NCBI GenBank assembly: GCA_050943675.1
Contig: JBMNPP010000063.1
Coordinates: forward strand, 1-12,607
Source: Brooklawnia sp050943675
GTDB taxonomy: Bacteria > Actinomycetota > Actinomycetes > Propionibacteriales > Propionibacteriaceae
Length of the DNA: 12,607 nt
Direction of reading: 5' to 3'
Under the pieces are notes generated by a model, which had not been told where the DNA came from, ran no database searches, and saw only the letters and a list, made by a program, of their open reading frames with translations. The translations under genes and the position numbers were made by a program. Positions 1-7,089 of this stretch are shown in pieces. Positions within the stretch are counted from its first letter, which is position 1. Each line of letters opens with the position of its first letter.

Positions 1-44
1 TCAACGAATGCCACCTCGCGGTTGTCAGCTGGGCTGGACTGCAT
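1..44 (-). CDS. Possible 5' end of a leftward gene, cut by the window edge
   Basis: An ATG on the minus strand at 44-42 opens a frame that stays open to the window edge (14 codons, beginning MQSSPADNREVAFV). A GGAG lies just upstream but only about 2 bases from the ATG, which is closer than ideal. If real, this gene is divergent from the one at 169 and the 124 bases between hold both promoters. No product can be named from 14 residues. It could equally be non-coding sequence or the tail of a rightward gene, because plus-strand frames are also open here. Low confidence. Confidence 0.25.
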   Translation of the reverse strand, partial: MQSSPADNREVAFV

Positions 45-126
45 TGCTCCAGCGTAGGCCGTGGGGTCCGCCCGCCGTCCTGCGACAGGCAGTGGCGAGT
101 GGGTGTGGGCCGAACGAGCCGCGCGG

Positions 127-135
127 TGCTAGCGT
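127..135 (+). promoter_or_regulatory. Candidate extended -10 promoter element of the gene at 169
   Basis: TGCTAGCGT fits the extended -10 pattern TGN-TANNNT. It would place transcription start near 142, giving a leader of about 27 bases. No good -35 box lies 16-18 bases upstream, as expected for an extended -10 promoter but also for a chance match. Nothing else was recognised in the 45-168 gap. Confidence 0.3.
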
Positions 136-168
136 CAGGTAAGAGGCACACAACATCCCAGGACGACA

Positions 169-1998
169 ATGACGAGCCAACCCCCCCGTCTGCGTCCAGC
201 CGAGCGCTGGCCGCGATACGGTGCTGGCCTTGATGCCGGGCAGGTACGCCGCCTCATCGACTATGTGGACGCCCGGCTCTACCGCGCCGACCACCGCGCA
301 CTGGCACTGTTGAAGTGCCTGTTCGACAGCGACCTGCCCGGGCACCTGGCCGACCAGGCGGCCGAATCGCTGCTCGGTTTCCGGTATTCGCTCCTCGAGC
401 CGGGCTCTGATTCGATGACGCTGTGGACCGAGAACCACCAGGTGGTCGTCGCCACAGCTGAATACCTGGCAGGCCAACTGCTGGCAGACCGGCCCTTCAC
501 CAATGACGGCCGCTCGGGAATCCGCCACAAGCGGGCTGCGCAGTCCCGCCTGATGGTGTGGCTCAGTGACCGGTTCAGGTTCGGGTTCAGCGAGTGGCTG
601 TCAAACACCTACCTCGCCAATGACCTGGCTGCCCTGGCGATGCTGGTCGAGCACGCCGATGACGAAGAACTGGTGCTGCGGGCCACCATGGTGATGGACG
701 TCGCCCTGGCCGATATCGCCCTGCACAGCTTCCAGGGACAGTTCAGCCCCAGCATGGGCCGGGCCTACCCCGAGCAGAAGATGGACCCCTCGAAGGCCGA
801 GATCGCCCCCATCATGGCGTCGGTCTTCGGTCAACCACCCAGTCACGTAGATATCGACGAGCTGAGCAGCCTGTTCGTGGTGTGCCGCAACTACCAGGTG
901 CCCCGGGCAATCCGCGAGATCGCACTGGAGATGCCGGTGCGCCACGTGCTGACCTCGCAGGGGCTCGACCCGTCCGAGGTGCGCGGTGAACTGCGTCGGC
1001 ACCCGCAATACCCACGCACCCAGGGCACTGAACTGATGCGGTTCTGGTGGGGCCAACAGGCGATCACCACGCCCGACACGATCGTGGAATCAATGCGGGC
1101 GATCAAGGCCTTCGGGTTGGCCGATGACCGAACCCTGGCACCGATGCGCCGCTTCCGACGCCTGCCCGAGCGGGCACTGACCCCCACCCTGCTGGCCCTC
1201 AATCCGATCACTACCGGCGCCGCCCTGTACCGCGCCAATGTGCAGACCCTGACCACTGCCAACTACCTGCTCAGCAGTGTGCAACGGCACCAGCCCGGCA
1301 GTTTCGGTCACCAGCAACACATCTGGCACGCCTCACTGCCCGGCAATATCCAGGTCTTCGGCACCCACCCCGGCGCCACCCAACTGGCCCAGGAGAACCG
1401 GCCCGTGAGCCCCGGCCCATGGACCGGCAACGGCATCAACCCGGACGTGGCCCAGCACCACAATGTGCTGCTGGCCCAGTACAACCTCATTGGGCGCAGG
1501 GGGATGCTCGAAGGGCACCGGCAGACGATGGTGCACATCCACTTCCCGTTCGTGCTGTTCGACCAGACCCGGTTGGGGCCGGCGTGGGTCGCTGGCCGCC
1601 GGGCCAACTCATATGTCGGGATCCTGGGCACCCACCACTTCGAGCAGATCAGTGAGACCGAGATCGTCCAGCGCGGCGCACACACCGGCTATGCGGTGGT
1701 GCTGGGCGACGATGAGGAATACACCTCGCTCGGGGGCTTCCTGCGCCAGCTGAAGCAGTACCGGCTACGCCTGGAAGGCGACCGGCTGTCGCTGACCAGC
1801 CCTTATGGGCGCTACGAATTGAGTTTCGGGGGCGATTTCAGGGTGAACCGGCAACTGATCGACGCCAACTACCAGCGTTATGACAGCCATGCCGTCCGGG
1901 CGCCACGCAACCCTTCCCAACTGCTCTTCACAGGTACGACACACCAATTGCTGCTGGATTGGGCGACTGGCCGGCGGGTCGAGGCCGTGATCGAGTAG
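169..1998 (+). CDS. Conserved-looking protein of unknown function, 609 residues
   Basis: I do not recognise a characterised family. The protein has no signal peptide and no clear membrane segment, so it is probably cytoplasmic. The N-terminal half (about 25-260) is helical and rich in Trp, His and acidic residues. Striking motifs are LWTENHQ (85-91), SEWLSNTY (141-148) and DIALHSFQGQF (182-192). The C-terminal part (about 380-600) looks beta-rich, with THHFEQ (488-493), YGRYELSFGGDF (546-557) and NYQRYDSHAV (567-576). A helical half followed by a beta-rich half recalls the alpha/alpha-toroid plus beta-sandwich layout of some glycoside hydrolases and polysaccharide lyases; this is inference from texture, not a domain match. 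The ATG at 169 has a weak AGGA 5 bases upstream. The stop lies 1 bp from the stop of the convergent microprotein gene. Coding is certain; function is open. Confidence 0.85.
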   Translation: MTSQPPRLRPAERWPRYGAGLDAGQVRRLIDYVDARLYRADHRALALLKCLFDSDLPGHLADQAAESLLGFRYSLLEPGSDSMTLWTENHQVVVATAEYLAGQLLADRPFTNDGRSGIRHKRAAQSRLMVWLSDRFRFGFSEWLSNTYLANDLAALAMLVEHADDEELVLRATMVMDVALADIALHSFQGQFSPSMGRAYPEQKMDPSKAEIAPIMASVFGQPPSHVDIDELSSLFVVCRNYQVPRAIREIALEMPVRHVLTSQGLDPSEVRGELRRHPQYPRTQGTELMRFWWGQQAITTPDTIVESMRAIKAFGLADDRTLAPMRRFRRLPERALTPTLLALNPITTGAALYRANVQTLTTANYLLSSVQRHQPGSFGHQQHIWHASLPGNIQVFGTHPGATQLAQENRPVSPGPWTGNGINPDVAQHHNVLLAQYNLIGRRGMLEGHRQTMVHIHFPFVLFDQTRLGPAWVAGRRANSYVGILGTHHFEQISETEIVQRGAHTGYAVVLGDDEEYTSLGGFLRQLKQYRLRLEGDRLSLTSPYGRYELSFGGDFRVNRQLIDANYQRYDSHAVRAPRNPSQLLFTGTTHQLLLDWATGRRVEAVIE

Positions 1999-1999
1999 C

Positions 2000-2125
2000 T
2001 CAGATCTGGTCGGTGGCCGCGGCCCACAGTTCGGCCTCCGCATTGGCCCGATGCCGTCCCCGCAGGAACAACACGGTGGCGACGGCAACGACGATGGTTA
2101 GGATTGCTGGGATGCGACGCTTCAT
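2000..2125 (-). CDS. DLW-39-family-like actinobacterial microprotein, 41 residues
   Basis: The short minus-strand frame starts with ATG at 2125 and ends with TGA at 2002-2000. It encodes a basic start (MKRR), one hydrophobic segment (about residues 5-21, IPAILTIVVAVATVLFL), a basic patch (RGRHR) and an acidic end, AEAELWAAATDQI. One N-terminal membrane helix, a length near 40 residues and a C-terminal (D/E)LW..ATD motif are hallmarks of the small actinobacterial DLW-39 proteins, whose function is unknown to me. Here the motif reads ELW. The topology is probably a single helix with a short tail; which side the tail faces is not clear. The Shine-Dalgarno is weak (GTGAAG region). The gene converges on the 609-residue gene with 1 bp between stops, and its start is 30 bp from that of the divergent M28 peptidase. 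Confidence 0.72.
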   Translation of the reverse strand: MKRRIPAILTIVVAVATVLFLRGRHRANAEAELWAAATDQI

Positions 2126-2155
2126 GACTTCACGTTAGCCAGCTCTGGAGGTTCC

Positions 2156-3685
2156 ATGTCACACCGTCGCCTGTCTGCCCGGCTGACCGTTGCTGTTCTG
2201 GCGCTGCTGCTGGCTTCCTGTGCGCCGTTCCAGTCGTCGACCAGCCAATCCGGGCAGCCCCCGGCAGGCAGTCATGCATCACCAACAGTTGCCGAGGCCG
2301 GCCGCCAGTTGGCCGATGCAGTTGACGCCGAGTCGCTGAGGCAGACGCTGACCCGGATCGAGCAGTTGACCGTGGCTGCGGACGGCAACCGTGGGCCGGG
2401 CAGCCGGGGATACCAGGCCACTGCCGAGTGGATCGAGGCCGAGCTCGAGGAGACCGGCTTCTACCGGGTGCACCGGCAGGATTTCACCATCCAGACCGAC
2501 CACCCGGGTGATTCGTTCATGGTCGATGGCGACGGGCGGGTCATCAACCAGCGGCCGCTGCGCTTTTCGGCGGGCACGGATGGGGTCAGCGGGGCGGTGG
2601 TCGTGCCGGCCCGTGGCGATGGTTGCCGGGCCAGCGACTGGGAGGCCCCACTGGGCGGCCAGATCGCGTTGGCAGAGCGCGGTGGCTGCACCTTCACCCA
2701 GTTGAATGCTGCCGCAGCCGAAGCGGGTGCGGCCATGGTCGTGGTCAGCAACAATGTTTCGGCAGGCCTGTACGGCACCCTGGACCGGCACCGGGCGGAT
2801 GCCATCCCGATGACCGGGATCACCCGGGCGGCCGGCAACCAGTTGGGCGGCCGGTTGGCTGACGGCGAGGTGCGGCTCAGCTATTTCTTCGACCAGCACA
2901 TCAACGAATACCGCACCTTCAACCTGTTCGCCGAGACCACCGGTGGGCAAACCGACAACGTCGTGATGGCAGGTGCGCACCTGGACGGCGTCCCCGAAGG
3001 GCCGGGGGTAAACGACAACGGCTCCGGCTCTGCGGTCCTGCTGGAGACCGCGCTGCGGCTGGCCGAGGTGGGGCAGCCCGCCAACAAGGTGCGGTTCGCG
3101 TGGTGGAGCGGTGAAGAGTTGGGTCTGCTCGGCTCCATCCACTGGGTGAACGGGCTGGTCGAATCCGATCCGCAGGCAATCGCGTCGCTGGCCGCCTACA
3201 TCAATGTCGACATGGTGGCCTCGCCGAACCATGTGATCGGGGTCTACGACGGTGACGGCTCGAGCTTCGATGAGACCGACCTTCCGCAGGGGTCAGCCGA
3301 ACTCGAGCGGCGCTTCACCGACTACTTCGACTCGATCGGGCAGCCGTGGGTTGACGCCGAGATCGGGCTGAGTTCAGACCACTACGCATTCCTCAGTTCA
3401 GGGGTGCCGATCGGCGGGTTGTTCACCGGGGCGGGCGGGACGAAAACTGCCGATGAAGAGGCCCTGTTCGGCGGTCAGGCAGGCAGGAACCACGACCCGA
3501 ACTACCACCAGGAATCCGACACCCTGACCAACGCGAACCTCGCCGCGCTGGCGATCAACGGCAAGGCGGTCGCCTACGTGATCGGGGCCCTGGCTGCCGA
3601 CACGACAATGGTGAACGGTGCCCGGCCGGGCAACCAGGGCACCCCCACCCCGGCCGAGGAATGGGGCTACGCCGCAGCCTTCTGA
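2156..3685 (+). CDS. Lipoprotein zinc aminopeptidase, M28 family with PA domain
   Basis: This is predicted to be an exported, membrane-anchored exopeptidase that removes N-terminal residues from peptides. The first 22 residues form a lipoprotein signal: a basic start, a hydrophobic core (11-21) and lipobox LASC with the lipidated Cys22. A protease-associated (PA) domain spans about 140-240 (LAERGGCTF, 172-180). The M28 catalytic core follows at about 255-475. Its metal ligands and catalytic residue match the Streptomyces aminopeptidase S pattern: His275 (AHLD), Asp287 (NDNGSG), catalytic Glu320 and ligand Glu321 (SGEELG), Asp352 (NVDM) and His451 (YHQESD). All are present, so the enzyme should be active with two zinc ions. 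The length (509) fits an M28 enzyme with signal, PA domain and short C-terminal tail. GGAGG at 2147-2151 sits 4 bases before the ATG. The natural substrate is unknown. Confidence 0.93.
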   Translation: MSHRRLSARLTVAVLALLLASCAPFQSSTSQSGQPPAGSHASPTVAEAGRQLADAVDAESLRQTLTRIEQLTVAADGNRGPGSRGYQATAEWIEAELEETGFYRVHRQDFTIQTDHPGDSFMVDGDGRVINQRPLRFSAGTDGVSGAVVVPARGDGCRASDWEAPLGGQIALAERGGCTFTQLNAAAAEAGAAMVVVSNNVSAGLYGTLDRHRADAIPMTGITRAAGNQLGGRLADGEVRLSYFFDQHINEYRTFNLFAETTGGQTDNVVMAGAHLDGVPEGPGVNDNGSGSAVLLETALRLAEVGQPANKVRFAWWSGEELGLLGSIHWVNGLVESDPQAIASLAAYINVDMVASPNHVIGVYDGDGSSFDETDLPQGSAELERRFTDYFDSIGQPWVDAEIGLSSDHYAFLSSGVPIGGLFTGAGGTKTADEEALFGGQAGRNHDPNYHQESDTLTNANLAALAINGKAVAYVIGALAADTTMVNGARPGNQGTPTPAEEWGYAAAF

Positions 3686-3729
3686 CCGTGCACCTGCTGC
3701 TGGCGACGAAGTGCTGGGATGATGGATGC

Positions 3730-4182
3730 ATGGCTACCGTCTTCTCCAAGATCATCAACGGCGAATTTTCCGGACTGTTCGCGTGGGCCGATGACCGGTG
3801 TGTTGCGATCTCGACGATCGCCCCCATCAGCGACGGACACCTGATGGTGATTCCCCGCGATGAGGTGGCGGCGTTCACCACCGCCGACGACGACCTGCTC
3901 GCCCACCTGATCAAGGTCACCGCCATCATTGGGCGTGCCCAGGAGCAGGCCTTCGAGGCCCCCAGGGCAGCAGTGATCATCGCCGGCTTCGAGGTGCCGC
4001 ACCTGCACGTCCACGTGCTGCCTGCCTGGGGTGAAGATCAGCTGACCTTCGCCAACGCCCGCGAGGGTGTGCCCAGCGAAGAGTTGGCCGCCAACACCGA
4101 GAAGGTCCGCGCGGCGCTCCGCGAGCAGGGCCACGGCGCCCATGTGCCGGTCTCGATCAACAGCCCGGGGCTCGGGTCATGA
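3730..4182 (+). CDS. HIT-family (histidine triad) nucleotide hydrolase
   Basis: A 150-residue cytoplasmic protein of the histidine triad superfamily, whose members hydrolyse or transfer nucleoside monophosphates from substrates such as dinucleoside polyphosphates or AMP-amides. It begins with the family-typical ATVFSKIINGE. The catalytic triad H-L-H-V-H is at 91-95, preceded by a nucleotide-binding region with GHLMVIPRDE (36-45). The ATG at 3730 is chosen because homology begins right there. A longer frame opens at 3661 but would overlap the peptidase gene and add 23 residues unlike this family. No strong Shine-Dalgarno is visible, so initiation here is less certain than the product. Its stop overlaps the start of the mogA-like gene (ATGA, 4179-4182), implying co-translation. 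The exact substrate is unknown; the neighbour suggests, but does not prove, a link with adenylylated intermediates. Confidence 0.9.
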   Translation: MATVFSKIINGEFSGLFAWADDRCVAISTIAPISDGHLMVIPRDEVAAFTTADDDLLAHLIKVTAIIGRAQEQAFEAPRAAVIIAGFEVPHLHVHVLPAWGEDQLTFANAREGVPSEELAANTEKVRAALREQGHGAHVPVSINSPGLGS

Positions 4183-4679
4183 AACAGCACATCGACATCA
4201 CCGCACGGATCATCACTGTTTCGGATCGTTGTGCCCGGGGCGAGCGGGCCGATGTCTCGGGCCCGCTGGCCCGTGAACTGTTGACCTCGATGGGGGTACG
4301 CGTCGACCAGGTCGTGGTGGTGCCCGATGGCATCGAGCCAGTCCGCGAGGCCATCAGCGCTGCCATCAAGGTCGGCCGGCGACTCATCTTCACCACTGGC
4401 GGCACTGGTGCCAGCCCAACCGACTGGACGCCCGAGGCGACCGCCGACCTGCTGGCTGCGCAACTGCCCGGGCTGGCCGAACAGATCAGGCAGCGCGGGC
4501 TCGGCCTGGCACCGGCCGCCATGCTCAGCCGCGGCCTGGTCGGCATCTCGGGACGTCAACCGGGGGCGTCCCTGATCGTGAATGCTCCCGGCTCACCTGG
4601 CGGGGTCCGCGACACGATCGCGGTGCTGGGTTCGGTGCTCGCCCACGTGATCGGCCAACTGGACGGGATGGACCACTAA
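4179..4679 (+). CDS. mogA: Molybdopterin adenylyltransferase, MogA/MoaB family
   Basis: Predicted to transfer AMP from ATP to molybdopterin, activating it for molybdate insertion by MoeA. The 166 residues cover the whole MoCF/MogA fold. Visible motifs are TVSDRCARGERADVSGP (13-29), VVPDGIEPV (47-55, with Asp50), TTGGTGASPTDWTPEAT (72-88, with Asp82 in the position essential in MogA), AMLSRGLVGI (114-123) and NAPGSPGGV (135-143). MogA and MoaB proteins are hard to tell apart by sequence, so the symbol marks the role rather than strict orthology. The start overlaps the HIT gene by 4 bp. The gene converges on mobA, the last gene of the opposite-strand Moco operon, with 16 bp between them. It supplies the adenylyltransferase step that the operon lacks. 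Confidence 0.9.
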   Translation: MKQHIDITARIITVSDRCARGERADVSGPLARELLTSMGVRVDQVVVVPDGIEPVREAISAAIKVGRRLIFTTGGTGASPTDWTPEATADLLAAQLPGLAEQIRQRGLGLAPAAMLSRGLVGISGRQPGASLIVNAPGSPGGVRDTIAVLGSVLAHVIGQLDGMDH

Positions 4680-4695
4680 ACATCGATTGGTTAAT

Positions 4696-5304
4696 CTAAG
4701 GAGATATATCAGGGTCGCTAGATTGCGCTAGAAAGCGGGAGACGTCGGCCATATCGTCCAGGTCGGTGGCCAGATCATCCGACACCTGCAGATCGACGGT
4801 GTGCAACCGCGAGGCCAGCCGGTGCATCGGGTGACCATGGGCCGACCCAACCACCCCAGCACGCAGCGCCTGCACCCGGTAGACCGCGCACAGGTACTGT
4901 CGGCGGCCACCGGCATCAGCGAGCACCCCGTCAACATCAGGGTTGCCCAGCGCTGCGGCCAGCAATTGCGGAATCAGCCGGGCCGCGCGCGGTGCGTCAC
5001 AGGTGAGCACCCCAACCCAGTCCTGCGGTTGGCTGGCCAGCTCATCCAGCCCGGCCAGCAGGCCCGCAACCGGGCCACCACCGGGTGGTTCCTCCATGGT
5101 TTGCAGCACCCCGGGGGGCACCGGCAGGTCATCGGGTGCCACCACCACGACCCGACCCACCTCGGGCAGGCCGGCGAGGTCGTCCAGCACATGGTCGATC
5201 AGCCGGCGCCCGGCGACCACCAGGGACGCCTTGTCCTGGCCCATCCGGCGGCTGCGTCCGCCACCGAGCAGCACCACATCGACCTGCCGGACCGGCTGCG
5301 TCAT
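4696..5304 (-). CDS. mobA: Molybdenum cofactor guanylyltransferase (MobA-like)
   Basis: Predicted to attach GMP from GTP to Mo-molybdopterin, forming Mo-MGD for DMSO-reductase-family enzymes such as nitrate reductases or formate dehydrogenases. The 202-residue nucleotidyltransferase has the signature LLGGGRSRRMGQDK at 12-25, the guanine-binding-type loop GGGPVAG at 75-81, and the metal-site motif TCDAP at 101-105 (Asp103). The start is set at 5304 because its ATG overlaps the moaC stop (ATGA), as at other junctions in this operon; an upstream ATG at 5322 would add six residues inside moaC. It is the last gene of the operon. The CTP-specific relative MocA shares the fold, and the nucleotide choice cannot be fixed by eye, but the complete Moco context favours MobA. 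Confidence 0.88.
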   Translation of the reverse strand: MTQPVRQVDVVLLGGGRSRRMGQDKASLVVAGRRLIDHVLDDLAGLPEVGRVVVVAPDDLPVPPGVLQTMEEPPGGGPVAGLLAGLDELASQPQDWVGVLTCDAPRAARLIPQLLAAALGNPDVDGVLADAGGRRQYLCAVYRVQALRAGVVGSAHGHPMHRLASRLHTVDLQVSDDLATDLDDMADVSRFLAQSSDPDISP

Positions 5305-5816
5305 TCTTCCTCGAAGGCCCACTCGGGTAGCTCATCGATGGGGCGACGCCAATCGCCGCTGCGGCCACCGGACTTGCCGACGATCATGCAATCGCGAATG
5401 GCGGCGGAGCGGTCCAGGCCCTTGATCATGTCGACAACTGCCAGACCCGCGACAGTCACCGCGGTCAGCGCCTCCATTTCGACGCCAGTCCGGTCGGCAG
5501 TGCGCACCGTCGCCTGCAACAGCACCCCGGTATCCAGCAACTCGATGTCGACATCGCAACCGTGGACGCCGATCAGGTGCGCCAGCGGCAGCAGTTCAGG
5601 GGTGCGTTTGACGGCTGCGATACCCGCGATGCGGGCCACCGCCAGCACATCACCCTTGGGGACGGTGCCGCCGCGCAATGCTGCGATGGTGCTGGGTGCG
5701 CAGCTGACCATGCCGATGGCGGTGGCCTGCCGGTTGGTGACCTGCTTGTTGCTGACGTCGACCATGTGGGCCGCACCATCACCCCGCAGGTGGTTGAAAC
5801 CGTCCGGGGCGCTCAT
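5301..5816 (-). CDS. moaC: Cyclic pyranopterin monophosphate synthase MoaC
   Basis: Second enzyme of Moco synthesis, rearranging 3',8-cyclo-7,8-dihydro-GTP (the MoaA product) to cyclic pyranopterin monophosphate. The 171 residues carry the full set of MoaC signatures: HMVDVSNKQVTNRQATA (17-33), KGDVLAVARIAGIAAVKRT (54-72), LLPLAH (75-80), DRTGVEMEALTAV (108-120), VVDMIKGLDR (127-136) and KSGGRSGDW (148-156). The expected active-site residues Lys54, His80, Glu113, Glu115, Asp129 and Lys132 are present. A short acidic tail (ELPEWAFEEE) extends past the usual end. The start at 5816 overlaps the moeA stop by 4 bp, and the stop overlaps the mobA start by 4 bp. Translational coupling on both sides supports a single operon. 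Confidence 0.96.
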   Translation of the reverse strand: MSAPDGFNHLRGDGAAHMVDVSNKQVTNRQATAIGMVSCAPSTIAALRGGTVPKGDVLAVARIAGIAAVKRTPELLPLAHLIGVHGCDVDIELLDTGVLLQATVRTADRTGVEMEALTAVTVAGLAVVDMIKGLDRSAAIRDCMIVGKSGGRSGDWRRPIDELPEWAFEEE

Positions 5817-7066
5817 CGGCGAGGCCTGATGATCATGATCTCGACCGGGTCGCCCTGGCTCACCGCGGGCACCTCGGCAGGCACGATGGCCAACGCGTCT
5901 GCCAGGTGCAGTGAGGCGATCAGGTGCGAGCCGGAGCCGAGCCGGTGTACCGGCACCACCCGGTCGTCATCGAGGTGCGCCACCGGGATGTACTGGCGCC
6001 GGGCCTTCGGCGTGCTCCACTCGGTGCCAGCGGTGACGGTATAGGTGCGCACCAGTTCGTCCGGATCGCAGCCGGCCAGTTTCGCCAGCACCGGCAGTGC
6101 GAAGTTGTACCAACTGACGAAGACGCTCACCGGGTTGCCGGGCAGCGCCAGCAGTGCCACCGGACGACCGTCCGGGCTGGTCAGGTGCCCGTAGCCCTGC
6201 GGTTTGCCCGGCTGCATGGCCACGGTCTCGAAGTGCAGGTCGAAGCTGCGGGCAGCGTTCTTGACCACGTCATGCGTGCCCGCCGAGACACCCCCGGTCG
6301 TCACCACCAGGTCGGCGATCCGCAGGGCGCTTTCGACCACCTGATCGAAGGCGGACGATTCGTCGGAGCAACGGGTCGCCAGAACTACCCTGGCGCCGGC
6401 CTGGGTGGCCAGTCCGCGCAGCAGCATCGAGTTCGAGTCGGGAATCTGCCCGTGGTCCAGTGGCTGGCCCGGTGGCACCAGTTCGGCGCCGGTCGCGATG
6501 ATCGCCACCCTGGGCTGCCGGTAGACCGATAGCTGGCCGTGGCCGGTGGCAGCAGCAGCCGCCAGCCCGGCGGCGTCCAGCCGGGTGTCAGCGGGCAGCA
6601 CCCGATCGCCCTCGGCGATGTCCTCACCCGCCAGCCTGATGTTGGCTCCCTCGGCGACCGGGTGGAAGATGAGCACCTCAGCGGGCAGGGGTGCCGCACC
6701 GGTGGGCTGGTCGGTGTGCTCAACCTGGACGACCGCGTCAGCACCGGGAGGCACCGGGGCGCCGGTCATGATGCGAACCGCAGCACCCGACTCCACCCAT
6801 TCCTCGCTGACCGAGCCGGCAGGCACATCAGCGGCCACCGTGAGCCGCACGGGGTTCGCGCGGCTGGCCTCTTTGAGGTCTGCGGCGTGCACCGCGAAGC
6901 CGTCCATCGCCGAGTTGGTGAACACCGGGGTCGCCACCTGGGCCAGCACCGAGGATGCAGTCACCAGGCCCAGGCAGTCGGTCAACGGCAGTTGAGTCGC
7001 CGGCAACCGCTCCACGCCATCCAGGAGTAGCTGACGGTACTGTTCAACGCTGATCGGCATGGTCAT
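5813..7066 (-). CDS. moeA: Molybdopterin molybdotransferase MoeA
   Basis: Inserts molybdate into adenylylated molybdopterin, releasing AMP. The 417 residues match a full-length MoeA. Signatures are NSAMDGFAV (51-59), RIMTGAPVPPGADAV (98-112), GEDI (147-150), ATGAELV (191-197), DSN (210-212), TTGGVSAGTHD (256-266), PGKPQGYG (286-293) and LPGNPVSVFVSWYN (308-321). The C-terminal domain IV (about 335-417) is present, with GSGSH at 377-381. The start is placed at the ATG at 7066: an AGAAGGAGAT box lies 4 bases upstream and MoeA homology begins directly after. A GTG at 7093 would extend the protein by nine residues encoded by the ribosome-binding site itself. The gene follows the moeB-like gene by 23 bp and overlaps moaC by 4 bp. 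Confidence 0.96.
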   Translation of the reverse strand: MTMPISVEQYRQLLLDGVERLPATQLPLTDCLGLVTASSVLAQVATPVFTNSAMDGFAVHAADLKEASRANPVRLTVAADVPAGSVSEEWVESGAAVRIMTGAPVPPGADAVVQVEHTDQPTGAAPLPAEVLIFHPVAEGANIRLAGEDIAEGDRVLPADTRLDAAGLAAAAATGHGQLSVYRQPRVAIIATGAELVPPGQPLDHGQIPDSNSMLLRGLATQAGARVVLATRCSDESSAFDQVVESALRIADLVVTTGGVSAGTHDVVKNAARSFDLHFETVAMQPGKPQGYGHLTSPDGRPVALLALPGNPVSVFVSWYNFALPVLAKLAGCDPDELVRTYTVTAGTEWSTPKARRQYIPVAHLDDDRVVPVHRLGSGSHLIASLHLADALAIVPAEVPAVSQGDPVEIMIIRPRR

Positions 7067-7070
7067 GGAA

Positions 7071-7080
7071 ATCTCCTTCT
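7071..7080 (-). promoter_or_regulatory. Strong Shine-Dalgarno that fixes the moeA start
   Basis: Read on the minus strand this is AGAAGGAGAT, ending 4 bases before the ATG at 7066 (6 bases after AAGGAG). It selects that ATG over the upstream GTG (7093) and over a second ATG two codons downstream (7060). Confidence 0.8.
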
Positions 7081-7089
7081 GGGCCGTTA

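Noticed and set aside
2279..3232. A 317-codon minus-strand frame within the M28 peptidase gene
   Set aside because: It is antisense to an intact peptidase with all metal ligands; no ribosome-binding site or family signature was seen.
4685..4696. GATT-GGTT-AATC small inverted repeat between the convergent mogA and mobA ends
   Set aside because: A 4-bp stem with no T-run is too weak to call a terminator.
4697..4710. AAGGAGATATATC-like stretch resembling a strong phage T7-type ribosome-binding site
   Set aside because: No start codon follows at proper spacing; the bases are the 3' end of mobA on the other strand, so the likeness is chance.
4801..5829. A 342-codon open frame on the plus strand across mobA and moaC
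   Set aside because: It lies antisense to two genes with clear family motifs, has a composition typical of a G+C-rich shadow frame, and shows no recognisable motif.
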